In this document: positions 25,198-33,493 of the stretch, piece by piece
Position numbering within the stretch: the first letter of the stretch is position 1
Layout of the letters: every line of letters begins with the position of its first letter
From: Pirellulales bacterium
GTDB taxonomy: Bacteria; Planctomycetota; Planctomycetia; Pirellulales; Lacipirellulaceae
Direction of reading: 5' to 3'
Length of the DNA: 36,004 nt
Assembly (NCBI GenBank): GCA_028279215.1
Contig: JANQOF010000069.1
Span: forward strand, 1 to 36,004
Program-made: the position numbers and the translations under genes
Notes under the pieces: generated by a model
Seen by the model: the letters and a program-made list of their open reading frames with translations, nothing else
What the model was told of the DNA's origin: nothing
Databases searched by the model: none

Positions 25198-25983
25198 ATG
25201 ACCAAGACCGATACTCAACAGGCCCCAGGAACTAGCAACGTTGGCAAGGTCGACGACGCATCGCGACCATTCGTCGGCAAGTGGCATACGCTGGTAAGCA
25301 CCACCAATTGGGAGAAGGGCCGCATCATTAGCGAGTGGCGGACGGCCAAGCAAACGGCCGGCAAGGACGTGAGTGAGTACTCCGACGAGTCGTGGGCCGC
25401 GCTGGTAGGCGAAGTCACCAGCCAGCACGTAGGCCGTTTGCGACGAGTATTTGATCAATTCGGCGAAGTGTACGGCGAATACGAAGGCCTCTATTGGAGC
25501 CACTTTCACGCAGCGCTTGATTGGAACGACGCCGAGATTTGGCTCGAAGGCGCGTTGCAGAAGGGTTGGTCGATTTCGCAAATGCGCCACCAGCGCGATA
25601 AAGCCCACGGCAAGACGGACGATGACGCTGAGGTATCGGCCACCAAGATCGCGGTGGACGAGCACGCGACAAGTTCGGGAAAGATGTCGGAAGTGGTCGA
25701 TCCCGACGACGTCGAGTACGCAGGAACCGACGCCGCCGAGCGCGGTGAATCCCGCCCCGCTGATGACACCGACGACATGCCGGCAGCCGAACGATCGACG
25801 CCCGCCAAACACCGGCCCTTCGAGTCACTCGCCGAACTACCTGACGACCTTGCCGACGCCTTCGAAGCAATGAAACTCGCGATTCTGGCTCACAAGTTGA
25901 CGAGCTGGAAAGAAGTCGCCCGCGACGATGTGCTCGCGTCGCTCGAAGCTTTGAAAGAGTTAGCGCTAGCGCCATCGGAGTGA
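25198..25983 (+). CDS. Unrecognised acidic helical protein
   Basis: 261 residues; no family recognised. The start follows AGGAGG. A compact helical region at about 35-140 is rich in aromatic residues (WHTLVSTTNWEKG, YGEYEGLYWSHFHAALDW, WLEGALQKGW). It contains a stretch (SWAALVGEVTSQHVGRLRRVFDQF) that loosely resembles a helix-turn-helix. Then comes an acidic, low-complexity linker of about 60 residues (DDAEVS...DPDDVEYAGTDAAE) and a C-terminal helical segment (SLAELPDDLADAFEAMKLAILAHKLTSWKEV). There is no signal peptide or membrane helix, so it is cytoplasmic. The layout (folded part, acidic tether, small helical end) is what one sees in DNA-binding or adaptor proteins, but that is a guess. 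The strong ribosome site suggests abundance. Confidence 0.8.
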   Translation: MTKTDTQQAPGTSNVGKVDDASRPFVGKWHTLVSTTNWEKGRIISEWRTAKQTAGKDVSEYSDESWAALVGEVTSQHVGRLRRVFDQFGEVYGEYEGLYWSHFHAALDWNDAEIWLEGALQKGWSISQMRHQRDKAHGKTDDDAEVSATKIAVDEHATSSGKMSEVVDPDDVEYAGTDAAERGESRPADDTDDMPAAERSTPAKHRPFESLAELPDDLADAFEAMKLAILAHKLTSWKEVARDDVLASLEALKELALAPSE

Positions 25984-26044
25984 CCACCAACGGCATCACC
26001 TTCCCTAAGACGGTTGGGAACGATAATTGACGCTAATCGTAAAC

Positions 26045-26077
26045 CTCTGCGCGTCTCCTCAACTTCGCGCCTCTGCG
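26045..26077. repeat. Degenerate CTCTGCG-type intergenic repeat
   Basis: CTCTGCG occurs at 26045-26051 and again at 26071-26077 with GCGTCTC-like bases between. On the minus strand it reads like the 'acgcagaggcgc...' intergenic tandem found scattered in many bacterial genomes. It lies between two convergent genes. Only about two units remain, so the call rests on resemblance. Confidence 0.35.
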
Positions 26078-26090
26078 TCAACCAAGCGAC

Positions 26091-27956
26091 TCAGCTCCCT
26101 GCCCGCATTTTCTTGCGTTGCTCGGTCAGTGCTCGGATATGCATCAAACTGTCGCGCGGCGTCGCATCGATGAGCTTGCGAGTATAGTCCTGTTTTGGCA
26201 AGGCGTAGATGTTGTCGCTGGGGCCAAACTCGACAATCTTGCCTTCGTTCATCACTGCCATCATGTCGGCCATGAACTTCACGACGCTTAAATCGTGGCT
26301 AATGAAAATATAGGTCAGGCCGCGATCGGCCTGTAGGCGCTTCAAGAGGTTGAGCACTTGGGCCTGCACCGAGACGTCGAGGGCCGAAACCGACTCGTCG
26401 CAGATGATGAAGTCGGGTTCGACAGCGAGTGCCCGCGCGATCGAAATCCGCTGCCGCTGGCCCCCGCTGAACTCGTGAGGATAGCGTCGCAGGTGTTCGG
26501 GCGCGAGGTCGACTTCCTCGAGCAGCGCAGCCGCCTTATCTCGGCGCTCTGTGCGACCGCCGGCCAGGCCGTGGATAACCATTGGCTCGGTGAGAGTCGA
26601 CTCGATGGTCATACGCGGGTTCAGCGACCCGTACGGGTCCTGGAAAATGATCTGCATATTGCGACGCATGGCGCGCATGTCGCGGGAGTTGAGGTTGAAG
26701 ACATCCTTGCCTTCATACATCGCGGTTCCGCCCGTGGCATCGACCAAGCGCAGGATAGCGCGACCGGTGGTCGTTTTGCCACAGCCGCTTTCCCCCACCA
26801 ATCCAAGCGTCTGGCCGCGATAGACGTTGAAACTTATGCCATCCACCGCTTTCACGTGCCCGACCACGCGCGAGAAGATGCCCTTGCGGACTGGAAAATA
26901 CACTTGCAGATCTTTGACCGCCAGCAGTGGCTCCACATCGTCGGGCACCATGGTCGAGTCGGACGAATGATGACCCTCTTCCCACGGATGACCCATCGCG
27001 TCGAGTTCGGCTTTGGGATGCAGTAGTCGCCCGCGGCCGTGCGTCGTAAGTTGCTTACGTCGCGCGTCGTCGAGCTGCTTCTCGATGATCTCGACCTGCT
27101 GCCCGTCTGGCGTCTCGATGGTCCGCGTCTCCATGAAATCGCTGACCGTTGGCAACAGTCGATACTCGGTATCGAGCCGAGGTCGACACGCAAGCAATCC
27201 CTTCGTGTAAGCATGCCGCGGGTTCTCAAATATTTGCAGTACGGGGCCGTATTCCACCATTTTGCCTCGGTACATCACCAATACGTCATCAGCAATTTCG
27301 GCGATCACGCCCAAGTCGTGCGTGATGAACAGGATGCTCATGCCTCGCGTGTCGCGCAAGCGTCGTAAGATGTCGAGAATTTGCGCCTGGATCGTTACGT
27401 CGAGCGCGGTGGTCGGCTCATCGGCAATCAGTAGCTGCGGATTGCACGAGAGGGCCATGGCAATCATCACGCGCTGTTTCTGTCCGCCCGACATTTGATG
27501 TGGGTAGTAGTCAACGCGCGACTCGGGCTCGGGAATACCGACCTCGCGAAACAGGTCGATCGTTTTCTTCAGGGCCTCTTCTTTGGAGGCTTTCTGATGC
27601 AACACGATCGCCTCAGCCACCTGATCGCCGACTGTGAACACGGGATTCAGCGAGGTCATGGGCTCCTGGAAGATCATGCTGATGTCTTTCCCGCGAATCG
27701 ATCGCATATCCGACTCAGGCAGCTTCACCAAGTCTTTGCCGAGGAACGAAATGCGGCCCGACTCGATCTCAGCTGTAGAAGCCAGCAGCCGCATGATCGA
27801 CAGCGAGGTCACGCTCTTACCCGATCCGCTCTCACCGACAATGCCCAAGGTGTGCCCACGTTCGACACGAAACGAAACGTCGTCGACCGCCCTCACGACG
27901 CCTTCCTCCGTGTGGAAGTAGGTGCGTAGGTCTTCGATGTCGATAACTGCGGTCAT
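26091..27956 (-). CDS. Oligopeptide ABC transporter, fused double ATPase (YejF/DppDF-like)
   Basis: 621 residues from the ATG at 27956 ([10 protein letters not shown]); an earlier in-frame ATG at 28037 adds 27 residues unlike the family. Two complete ATPase halves are fused. Half one: Walker A GESGSGKS (41-48), signature MSGGQ (155-159), Walker B LLIADE (175-180). Half two: Walker A GESGCGKT (388-395), signature FSGGQ (496-500), Walker B FIICDE (516-521). Each half ends with the oligopeptide-transporter extension. The linker of about 280-345 is longer than usual and rich in charged residues and histidine. It powers the importer made by the permease and binding-protein genes upstream. The gene starts 102 bases after the second permease gene. 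Confidence 0.93.
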   Translation of the reverse strand: MTAVIDIEDLRTYFHTEEGVVRAVDDVSFRVERGHTLGIVGESGSGKSVTSLSIMRLLASTAEIESGRISFLGKDLVKLPESDMRSIRGKDISMIFQEPMTSLNPVFTVGDQVAEAIVLHQKASKEEALKKTIDLFREVGIPEPESRVDYYPHQMSGGQKQRVMIAMALSCNPQLLIADEPTTALDVTIQAQILDILRRLRDTRGMSILFITHDLGVIAEIADDVLVMYRGKMVEYGPVLQIFENPRHAYTKGLLACRPRLDTEYRLLPTVSDFMETRTIETPDGQQVEIIEKQLDDARRKQLTTHGRGRLLHPKAELDAMGHPWEEGHHSSDSTMVPDDVEPLLAVKDLQVYFPVRKGIFSRVVGHVKAVDGISFNVYRGQTLGLVGESGCGKTTTGRAILRLVDATGGTAMYEGKDVFNLNSRDMRAMRRNMQIIFQDPYGSLNPRMTIESTLTEPMVIHGLAGGRTERRDKAAALLEEVDLAPEHLRRYPHEFSGGQRQRISIARALAVEPDFIICDESVSALDVSVQAQVLNLLKRLQADRGLTYIFISHDLSVVKFMADMMAVMNEGKIVEFGPSDNIYALPKQDYTRKLIDATPRDSLMHIRALTEQRKKMRAGS

Positions 27957-28058
27957 AAGGTCTAGGGGTGAGGGGTCAGGAGTTGAGAAACTTGTTCGCC
28001 GAGTATCTAGCATCCACATTGGATCGCATATCGGCAAAAATTGGCTGTTGCGGCTTGG

Positions 28059-29165
28059 TCAATCGTCATTTCGAAGCCTTGGGTCGGTTGCCTCCTGCAG
28101 GCCTTCACCGATTAGATTGTAGGCAAGCACGGTAAGGAAGATGGCGGTGCCGGGAAAAAAGATGAGCCACCAAGTGACTTGAATGGTTGAACGTCCCGAG
28201 TAAAGCACGCTTCCCCAGCTAGTACTGGGAGGCGGAGGACCAAAGCCAAGAAAGCTGAGACCACTTTCGATGAGGATCGCCGAGGCGATTCCGAACGAAA
28301 TGGGCACCAACACCGGCGCCAATCCATTTCGCAAGATGTGCTTGAAGATGATTCGCATTTGCCCCGCCCCCAGGCTTCTCGCCGCAACCACGAAGTCGGT
28401 TTGTTTGAGTTTCAGAAATTCCGCTCGCGCCAGTCTCGCTATGCCTGTCCATCTTGTGAAGCCAATCACTGCCATGATATGCCAGATCGTAGGCTTCGGG
28501 ACGATCGCCAACAACGCAAGAATGAGAACGAGCGCGGGGATGCAAAGCACAACCTCGATGATGCGGCTAATGGCCATGTCGACCCAACCGCCAAAATAGC
28601 CTGCCAGAGCGCCGCCTACTATTCCTACCGAAGCAGCAATGGCCATCGAGAAGATGCCTACCAATAAGGCTGTTTGGGTGCCGTGGACCATTTTTGCGAA
28701 GACATCGATTCCCTGCTGATCTGTACCAAACAGATTGTGTAAGCTAGGTTTCCCGTCGGCTCCAATCGGGTTTGCGGGCTGCCCTGGCCACTCATCTTTT
28801 CGGACTCTACGGTAAGGATCCTGGTACACCAGCGGCCATATCGCCCAGCTTGCAGGGTCCTTTTCCAGTAGGTTCTTAGGGTATCGTTTCCGAAATCGAT
28901 CTCGCTGAAATACTGGGTTCTCCCATCGTGGATTGAAGTACCCCATGGCTGGAAAGTACAGCCGCCCTTTGTATTCGCAGACGATCGGTTTGGTACCGAC
29001 GATGGCCGGTGCCGAAAGCGCTACGATGGCCATGGCTGCAACATAGGCTAGCGCTAGCATGGACATCGGACGGCGCCGATAGCGCAACCACGTCTCGCGC
29101 CAAAATCCGGGCGATCTTGTTGCCTTGCGAGTCTCGTCGTTCGGGAACCCTTTAGCCATGGCCAT
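28059..29165 (-). CDS. Oligopeptide ABC transporter permease (DppC/YejE-like)
   Basis: 368 residues. The N-terminal helix lies at about 35-55. Then comes an extra-long periplasmic insertion at about 58-147, with many aromatic and charged residues, before the usual 'FGTDQQGIDVFAKMVHGTQTALLVG'. DppC/OppC proteins are normally about 300 residues; a comparable insertion is a feature of YejE. The coupling EAA-like loop ('AARSLGAGQMRIIFKHILRNGLAP') is present, and the C-terminus has the typical 'ILIESGLSFLGFGPPPPSTSWG'. It pairs with the permease encoded 4 bases upstream to form the membrane channel. Translation is probably coupled. Confidence 0.93.
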   Translation of the reverse strand: MAMAKGFPNDETRKATRSPGFWRETWLRYRRRPMSMLALAYVAAMAIVALSAPAIVGTKPIVCEYKGRLYFPAMGYFNPRWENPVFQRDRFRKRYPKNLLEKDPASWAIWPLVYQDPYRRVRKDEWPGQPANPIGADGKPSLHNLFGTDQQGIDVFAKMVHGTQTALLVGIFSMAIAASVGIVGGALAGYFGGWVDMAISRIIEVVLCIPALVLILALLAIVPKPTIWHIMAVIGFTRWTGIARLARAEFLKLKQTDFVVAARSLGAGQMRIIFKHILRNGLAPVLVPISFGIASAILIESGLSFLGFGPPPPSTSWGSVLYSGRSTIQVTWWLIFFPGTAIFLTVLAYNLIGEGLQEATDPRLRNDD

Positions 29166-29169
29166 GAGA

Positions 29170-30153
29170 TCAACTGTAGGTAACGCGCGGGTCGACCACC
29201 GAGTAAAGGATGTCTGCCAGCAACTGACCAGCCAGCGTCAACACGCTGAACATCAAAGTCAGTCCCATGATGGTGGGATAGTCGCGCTGCCGTAGCGATT
29301 CGAAGAACAACGTGCCCATGCCTGGCCAGTTGAAAATCATCTCAAGAATGATCGCGCCGCTTAACAACGTGGGTAGTGTAAGGCCTACCAATGTCACGAG
29401 AGGAATGAGTGTATTGCGAAATGCATGCTTCACTAAAATCGTCCGTTCGGCCAACCCCTTGGCTCTCGCTGTTCGGATGTAATCCTGTCGGATCACTTCC
29501 TGCATATTCGACTTGATGAATCGCGAGTAGTACGCCAACGAACCATAGGTGAAACAGGTCACGGGAAGCAGAGCATGCAGGAAAATGTCCCACGCCTTGC
29601 CAAAAACAGACATTTGGTCGTGTGCCTCGGGTGTCACCACTCCAGTCAGTGGCAGAACATCCAACTTGATGGCGAACAGAATCTGCAAGTACAGAGCTGC
29701 GACATAGGATGGCAGTGAATAAAGCATGTATAGAACGAGGCTTACCGAGCGTTCAGCGATTGTATCGCTTCGCGCCGTAGACCAAAGGCCCAAAGGAATC
29801 GACAACAAGTAACTTAGAATGAGCGACGAAACTGCCAGAAGCAGCGTGTTGCCAACACGCTGTCCGATCAAACGAACCACCGGTTCTTTGCGAGAGATTG
29901 AGTTGCCCAAATCGAATCGCACCACCTTGGAAATCCAATCGAGGTAACCGAGCGTCCAATGCTTGTCTAAGCCATACGCCTTCTCTAAACGTTCTTGATC
30001 TGCCTTGCTCATTTGCAGGCTCGGGTCGGCGGCGGCTTGAGCAACTGTCAGCGGTGTGCCAGGGATCTTCCGTATCAGCGCGTAGACAAGAAACGAGATC
30101 AACAGCAGCGTCAATGCGGCCAGTAGGAGTCGACGGATGAGATAGTGAACCAT
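29170..30153 (-). CDS. Oligopeptide ABC transporter permease (DppB/YejB-like)
   Basis: 327 residues. The start 'MVHYLIRRLLLAALTLLLISFLVYALIRKIPG' is the classic first helix of DppB/OppB permeases. Six membrane helices are visible. The coupling loop 'DYIRTARAKGLAERTILVKHAFRNTLIPLVT' contains the conserved Ala-Lys-Gly, and the following 'LPTLLSGAIILEMIFNWPGMGTLF' is typical. It forms the channel with the downstream permease (4-base gap). It follows the binding-protein gene by 64 bases. Confidence 0.94.
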   Translation of the reverse strand: MVHYLIRRLLLAALTLLLISFLVYALIRKIPGTPLTVAQAAADPSLQMSKADQERLEKAYGLDKHWTLGYLDWISKVVRFDLGNSISRKEPVVRLIGQRVGNTLLLAVSSLILSYLLSIPLGLWSTARSDTIAERSVSLVLYMLYSLPSYVAALYLQILFAIKLDVLPLTGVVTPEAHDQMSVFGKAWDIFLHALLPVTCFTYGSLAYYSRFIKSNMQEVIRQDYIRTARAKGLAERTILVKHAFRNTLIPLVTLVGLTLPTLLSGAIILEMIFNWPGMGTLFFESLRQRDYPTIMGLTLMFSVLTLAGQLLADILYSVVDPRVTYS

Positions 30154-30217
30154 ACGGCGTGAGGGTCGAAGCGGAGGCGTCTAGTACGCCGCGGTGAACG
30201 CCGCGGCAAGAGCACCC

Positions 30218-32206
30218 TTAGGTGCCACTAGGCTTCCAGAGTCCGTGGATACCGGGGCTTACGCCAAAGGGATCGCGAGGGCTGAAGTTGAGTCCCCGGA
30301 TTTGCTTGCTTACGCCATAGAGACTCGGTCGATAAAACAGCCACATGTAGGGCTGCTCGTCCCACAAGATGTCGTGAAGCTCCGCGTAGTATTCCGATCG
30401 CTTACCGCGATCGAACTCAGCCTGAGCCAGCTCAAACAATTCGTCCACTCGCTCATTAGAGAACTGTCCGTAGTTCCGTCCACCTCCTGTCTTGAAGATG
30501 TTGTCGAGTGTCGCTGGATCGGTGCCTGCTCCCCAACCTGCAATCATCGCGTCGAACTGGTGCTTGAGAGCTTTGTCTTGCAAAGCGGTCCACTCGGTGA
30601 CCTTCACGTCGCACTCGATGCCAATTTGACTCAGATTGTCCTTGAGCAACGTACAGATCTTGATCGCCGTGGGGGTCTCTGACGAGAGAAGTGTAAAACG
30701 AAACGGTACGAGTTTTCCGTCCACTCGCTTGTCCAAAACGCCATCGCCGTCCTCATCGCCCCAGCCCGCTTCGGCTAGCAGATCTTCGGCTGCATCGAGG
30801 TTTCGCTCAAAGGCTTTGGGGTTTTCTGACGCCATCCAAGCATCCGGGTGGAACGGTCCCCGCCCCGGATCGGTGAGACCATAGAATATCGTGTCGAGCA
30901 TCTCCTGATGATCGAACGCAAGCGCCATCGCCTTCCGAACGCGTTTGTCGTTGAAGTAGGGTCGATCGGTGTTCCAAACGACATGGAATTCGGTCCACTC
31001 GAGTCCCCGCACCTTCGTATTCCGTTCGTAGAAGTCTTTGCCGTTGGTCTGAGTCAACCACTGCTCTGCGGTTACACGACAGCTTTCGATGTCGCCCTTC
31101 TTTAGAGAAAGCAGAACCGTGTTCGGATCAACCAGAATGCGACAACGGATCTGTCTGAAGTACGGTTTCGGGCGAATCTTTTCGCCGTCTTGCTGCCACC
31201 ATTCATCCCGTCTCTCCACGACGATCACCTGATCTCGCTTACGAGACACGTACTTGTAGGGCCCGCATGTGACCGGCTTGTTGAGAAACCTCAGATGGTA
31301 GTCGCTGTTCTCCATCGTTGGATCGTCGTCAACGCTATCCTTGTAGATATGCTTCGGAATTATTGGGAACTGAATGTTCTCGGTCCACGACCCCATAGCC
31401 TTCTTGTGGAAGATGACCACGGTCGTGTCGTCGTAGGCTTCGACCCACTTGAGATGCTGCGTGCTTGAACGCACAGCGGGTATGGTCACCCGCGGATTCA
31501 TAATGGTCTGAAAACTAAACGCCACATCGTGAGCCGTCACTGGTTTTCCATCAGACCAGGTGAGGTCGTCGCGCAATACGAACTTGTCCATCATATGATC
31601 TTCGCTCGTTTGCCACGATTCGATCGCCCATTTGGGCGCGAATGGTGTAAAGTCGGTATCAAATGAAAGAAGCTGTAAGCCCGTTAACTCCAGCAACTCA
31701 AAATCAACCACCGAACTAATCATTAGGGGATTAAGACTGTTTGCCTCACCGGGCAAACGGTGAATGTAGGTTGCATCCCAATCCACCTGATCGTCGCTTT
31801 TCGGCAACTGTCGGATGACGCTGTAGATCTGCTCATTTGATTCCTCCGAATCGTTCTTCATCGAGAGCGCTTTGTCTTCGCTGACAAGCGGCGGATGACT
31901 CTTCAGTCGCTCGGCTAGAAGGTCGCGCCCGTAAGCGACGGGCTGGTCGATCCAGTTGGCAGTAGCGTCGATCTCGTCCAACGGAGGTGGATCAAACGGT
32001 TCGAGTCGCTCGAAAATCTCTCCGCTTTCATTTTCTGACTTCGGCTTCCCTTCATCCTTCGAGGCCTCGGCTCCGTCCGAGCGAGCGACGTCAGACGATG
32101 GAGCTGGATCGGTCCGCCGGCAACCAACAACTGCGAGAGCCAGCAGCACGCTAAGAAACGTCGACAGAGTGATGCGTGCCGAAGTTGCGCGAGGTACAAG
32201 AATCAT
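30218..32206 (-). CDS. Oligopeptide-binding lipoprotein (SBP_bac_5 family)
   Basis: 662 residues from the ATG at 32206 (MILVPRATSA); an ATG four codons upstream is also possible. A lipoprotein signal ends at lipobox VVGC (Cys29), followed by a charged, Ser/Glu-rich tether. The family 5 binding domain is clear: 'DLTWSDGKPVTAHDVAFSF', 'RDDLTWSDG', 'NKPVTCGPYKYV', 'RVRKAMALAFDHQEML', 'DAMIAGWGAGTDP'. Between these lies 'GWGDEDGDGVLDK', an EF-hand-like DxDGD loop seen in some relatives that may bind calcium. At over 650 residues it is longer than OppA/DppA (about 540), mostly through the N-terminal extension of about 120 residues. It captures peptides and delivers them to the two permeases. Confidence 0.93.
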   Translation of the reverse strand: MILVPRATSARITLSTFLSVLLALAVVGCRRTDPAPSSDVARSDGAEASKDEGKPKSENESGEIFERLEPFDPPPLDEIDATANWIDQPVAYGRDLLAERLKSHPPLVSEDKALSMKNDSEESNEQIYSVIRQLPKSDDQVDWDATYIHRLPGEANSLNPLMISSVVDFELLELTGLQLLSFDTDFTPFAPKWAIESWQTSEDHMMDKFVLRDDLTWSDGKPVTAHDVAFSFQTIMNPRVTIPAVRSSTQHLKWVEAYDDTTVVIFHKKAMGSWTENIQFPIIPKHIYKDSVDDDPTMENSDYHLRFLNKPVTCGPYKYVSRKRDQVIVVERRDEWWQQDGEKIRPKPYFRQIRCRILVDPNTVLLSLKKGDIESCRVTAEQWLTQTNGKDFYERNTKVRGLEWTEFHVVWNTDRPYFNDKRVRKAMALAFDHQEMLDTIFYGLTDPGRGPFHPDAWMASENPKAFERNLDAAEDLLAEAGWGDEDGDGVLDKRVDGKLVPFRFTLLSSETPTAIKICTLLKDNLSQIGIECDVKVTEWTALQDKALKHQFDAMIAGWGAGTDPATLDNIFKTGGGRNYGQFSNERVDELFELAQAEFDRGKRSEYYAELHDILWDEQPYMWLFYRPSLYGVSKQIRGLNFSPRDPFGVSPGIHGLWKPSGT

Positions 32207-32329
32207 CGATCCGTCCATTGATAATGGGATTGTGCTCAGCTATGTAACCGTCGTAGACAGGCCACTGCGGAGGCAGGCGACAAGAAGCAGAAATCAATGG
32301 CCGCTCACGCGACGTTAGACTGCGTAAAT

Positions 32330-32346
32330 TTTGCCGCATTGGCAAA
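32330..32346. repeat. Inverted repeat TTTGCC-N5-GGCAAA
   Basis: A perfect 6-bp dyad with a 5-base centre lies just downstream of the predicted -10 of the ABC operon. It is placed where a repressor would block the promoter, so an operator is a reasonable guess. There is no T-tract for a terminator. Confidence 0.4.
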
Positions 32347-32348
32347 TT

Positions 32349-32378
32349 ATGCTAACAGCTTCGCGGAACCTTGGTCAA
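32349..32378 (-). promoter_or_regulatory. Candidate sigma-70 promoter of the peptide ABC operon
   Basis: On the minus strand TTGACC (32373-32378, 5 of 6 to TTGACA) is followed after 18 bases by TAGCAT (32349-32354, 4 of 6), preceded by TGT, so the -10 is also of the extended kind. The ATG at 32206 is 142 bases downstream. Confidence 0.4.
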
Positions 32379-32420
32379 TGCAGGATGATTGGGTCATCGT
32401 GCCAGCCACCGTTGGCAATG

Positions 32421-32912
32421 CTACTCCACGATGTAACTAAAGTCGCTAATGAACACCTGGCCCACTGGTAGTTCTGGCACCGCGCGGCGGAGGCGGAGGT
32501 AGATACGGCGGCGGAGGGCGTGCAGGGTAGGGTCGTCGAATTGGTTGGGCGGAACCAAGCGGGCCGAGGTAATGATCTGATTGCGGACGCGATGCTCGCG
32601 GCTGCGCCACGCTTGCTCGAAACGTTCTTGCTGACCCTCGTCGACTTCAATGTACACGGTGAAGTCCAGGGTCACCTTCTCACGTTCGACAGGGCGAAAG
32701 TTCTTGATGCGAAACTCGCCCAGCTTGAAGGCATAACGCCCCGGCTGTTCAGCTACCTCAACTTCGTCACCCGTGGCCGCATGCTTGGAGTCCGCTGCCG
32801 ACACAGTCTCCTGGGCACCGGCGGTCAACAGCACAAGCAGCGCCGCTGCTGTGTAGCTGCGATAGATCGAAACCCATCGCTCGACGATTGGCAACTTGGC
32901 AGGTCGGAACAT
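32421..32912 (-). CDS. Exported FliL-like small protein
   Basis: 163 residues. A hydrophobic stretch near 20-33 followed by AQETVSA looks like a signal peptide. After a charged linker, residues about 58-163 follow the FliL C-terminal (stomatin-like) pattern: 'YAFKLGEFRIKNF', a beta strand 'VTLDFTVYIEVD', a helix ending 'RVRNQIITSARLV', 'FDDPTLHALRRRIYLRLRRAVP' and a last strand 'VGQVFISDFSYIVE'. The FliL likeness is judged by eye and no flagellar gene is nearby. The start codon shares one base with the stop of the upstream gene (TAATG), so the two are translationally coupled. The function outside the cytoplasm is unknown. Confidence 0.7.
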   Translation of the reverse strand: MFRPAKLPIVERWVSIYRSYTAAALLVLLTAGAQETVSAADSKHAATGDEVEVAEQPGRYAFKLGEFRIKNFRPVEREKVTLDFTVYIEVDEGQQERFEQAWRSREHRVRNQIITSARLVPPNQFDDPTLHALRRRIYLRLRRAVPELPVGQVFISDFSYIVE

Positions 32913-33367
32913 TACAGTCGCTTTACTTGGGGGTCGGCAATGTGGATTCGTTCGATGTGGGCGTCGCCGATAAATGGGGTCAACGAGTCAGCCAGCCGCG
33001 CCTTGAGCGTGGTAAGTTGTGGATCGAGCAGATCCTCGACCGCCGTGTTTCGGCACACTTCGATCACCTTGTCGCGGAGCCTTCCCTCCAGGCGGACGGT
33101 GTTGCTCTTCAGGCTCCGCAGATGCTCGGGCAGCACTGCGGCGTGAAGAAAGAACTCGATCTGCACCTGGGTCGGCGCAATGGGACTGGCGTCGCTCGAA
33201 ACCTCCACCGGCACCGGCACGACGAACTCGCCCAAGTCGACCGTTTCTAGTTGCTGTACGGTTGGCAGCCGCTCGAAGCGCTCGAATGGCGATGGCTGCG
33301 AAGCACCACAACCGAGCAGCGGAACTTGCACCGTCGCCAGCACCAGTTTGTATCTCAGGCGGTTCAT
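32912..33367 (-). CDS. FliL-like small lipoprotein
   Basis: 151 residues. The N-terminus is a lipoprotein signal with lipobox LLGC (Cys20). Residues about 40-151 again match the FliL C-terminal plan: 'VDLGEFVVPVPV', 'VQIEFFLHAAVLPEHL', helix 'LRDKVIEVCRN', 'LLDPQLTTLKARLADSLTPFIG', last strand 'IERIHIADPQV'. It ends within the start codon of the gene at 32912 and so forms a two-gene unit with it. It diverges from the related gene at 33494 over 126 bases. Similarity between the three proteins suggests old duplications. No function can be given. Confidence 0.68.
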   Translation of the reverse strand: MNRLRYKLVLATVQVPLLGCGASQPSPFERFERLPTVQQLETVDLGEFVVPVPVEVSSDASPIAPTQVQIEFFLHAAVLPEHLRSLKSNTVRLEGRLRDKVIEVCRNTAVEDLLDPQLTTLKARLADSLTPFIGDAHIERIHIADPQVKRL

Positions 33368-33388
33368 CGAACAAGTATAGGTCCGGAC

Positions 33389-33397
33389 ATGCTAGCA
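33389..33397 (-). promoter_or_regulatory. Candidate extended -10 element
   Basis: The minus strand reads TGCTAGCAT (TGn plus a 4-of-6 -10 box), 21 bases before the start at 33367. It contains the palindrome TGCTAGCA (33390-33397). No -35 is seen. Confidence 0.25.
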
Positions 33398-33493
33398 AGG
33401 TGAGCTACACTTTCTCAGACATCTGGTCGATGCACGTCGCATCGCGCCGGTTATGACGGCTAGGCCGTTTACAAACGCCAATTCGGAACAATC

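Noticed and set aside
26001..26020. TTCCC-N10-GGGAA as a terminator after the acidic protein gene
   Set aside because: The stem is only 5 bp with a 10-base loop and no T-tract; too weak to call.
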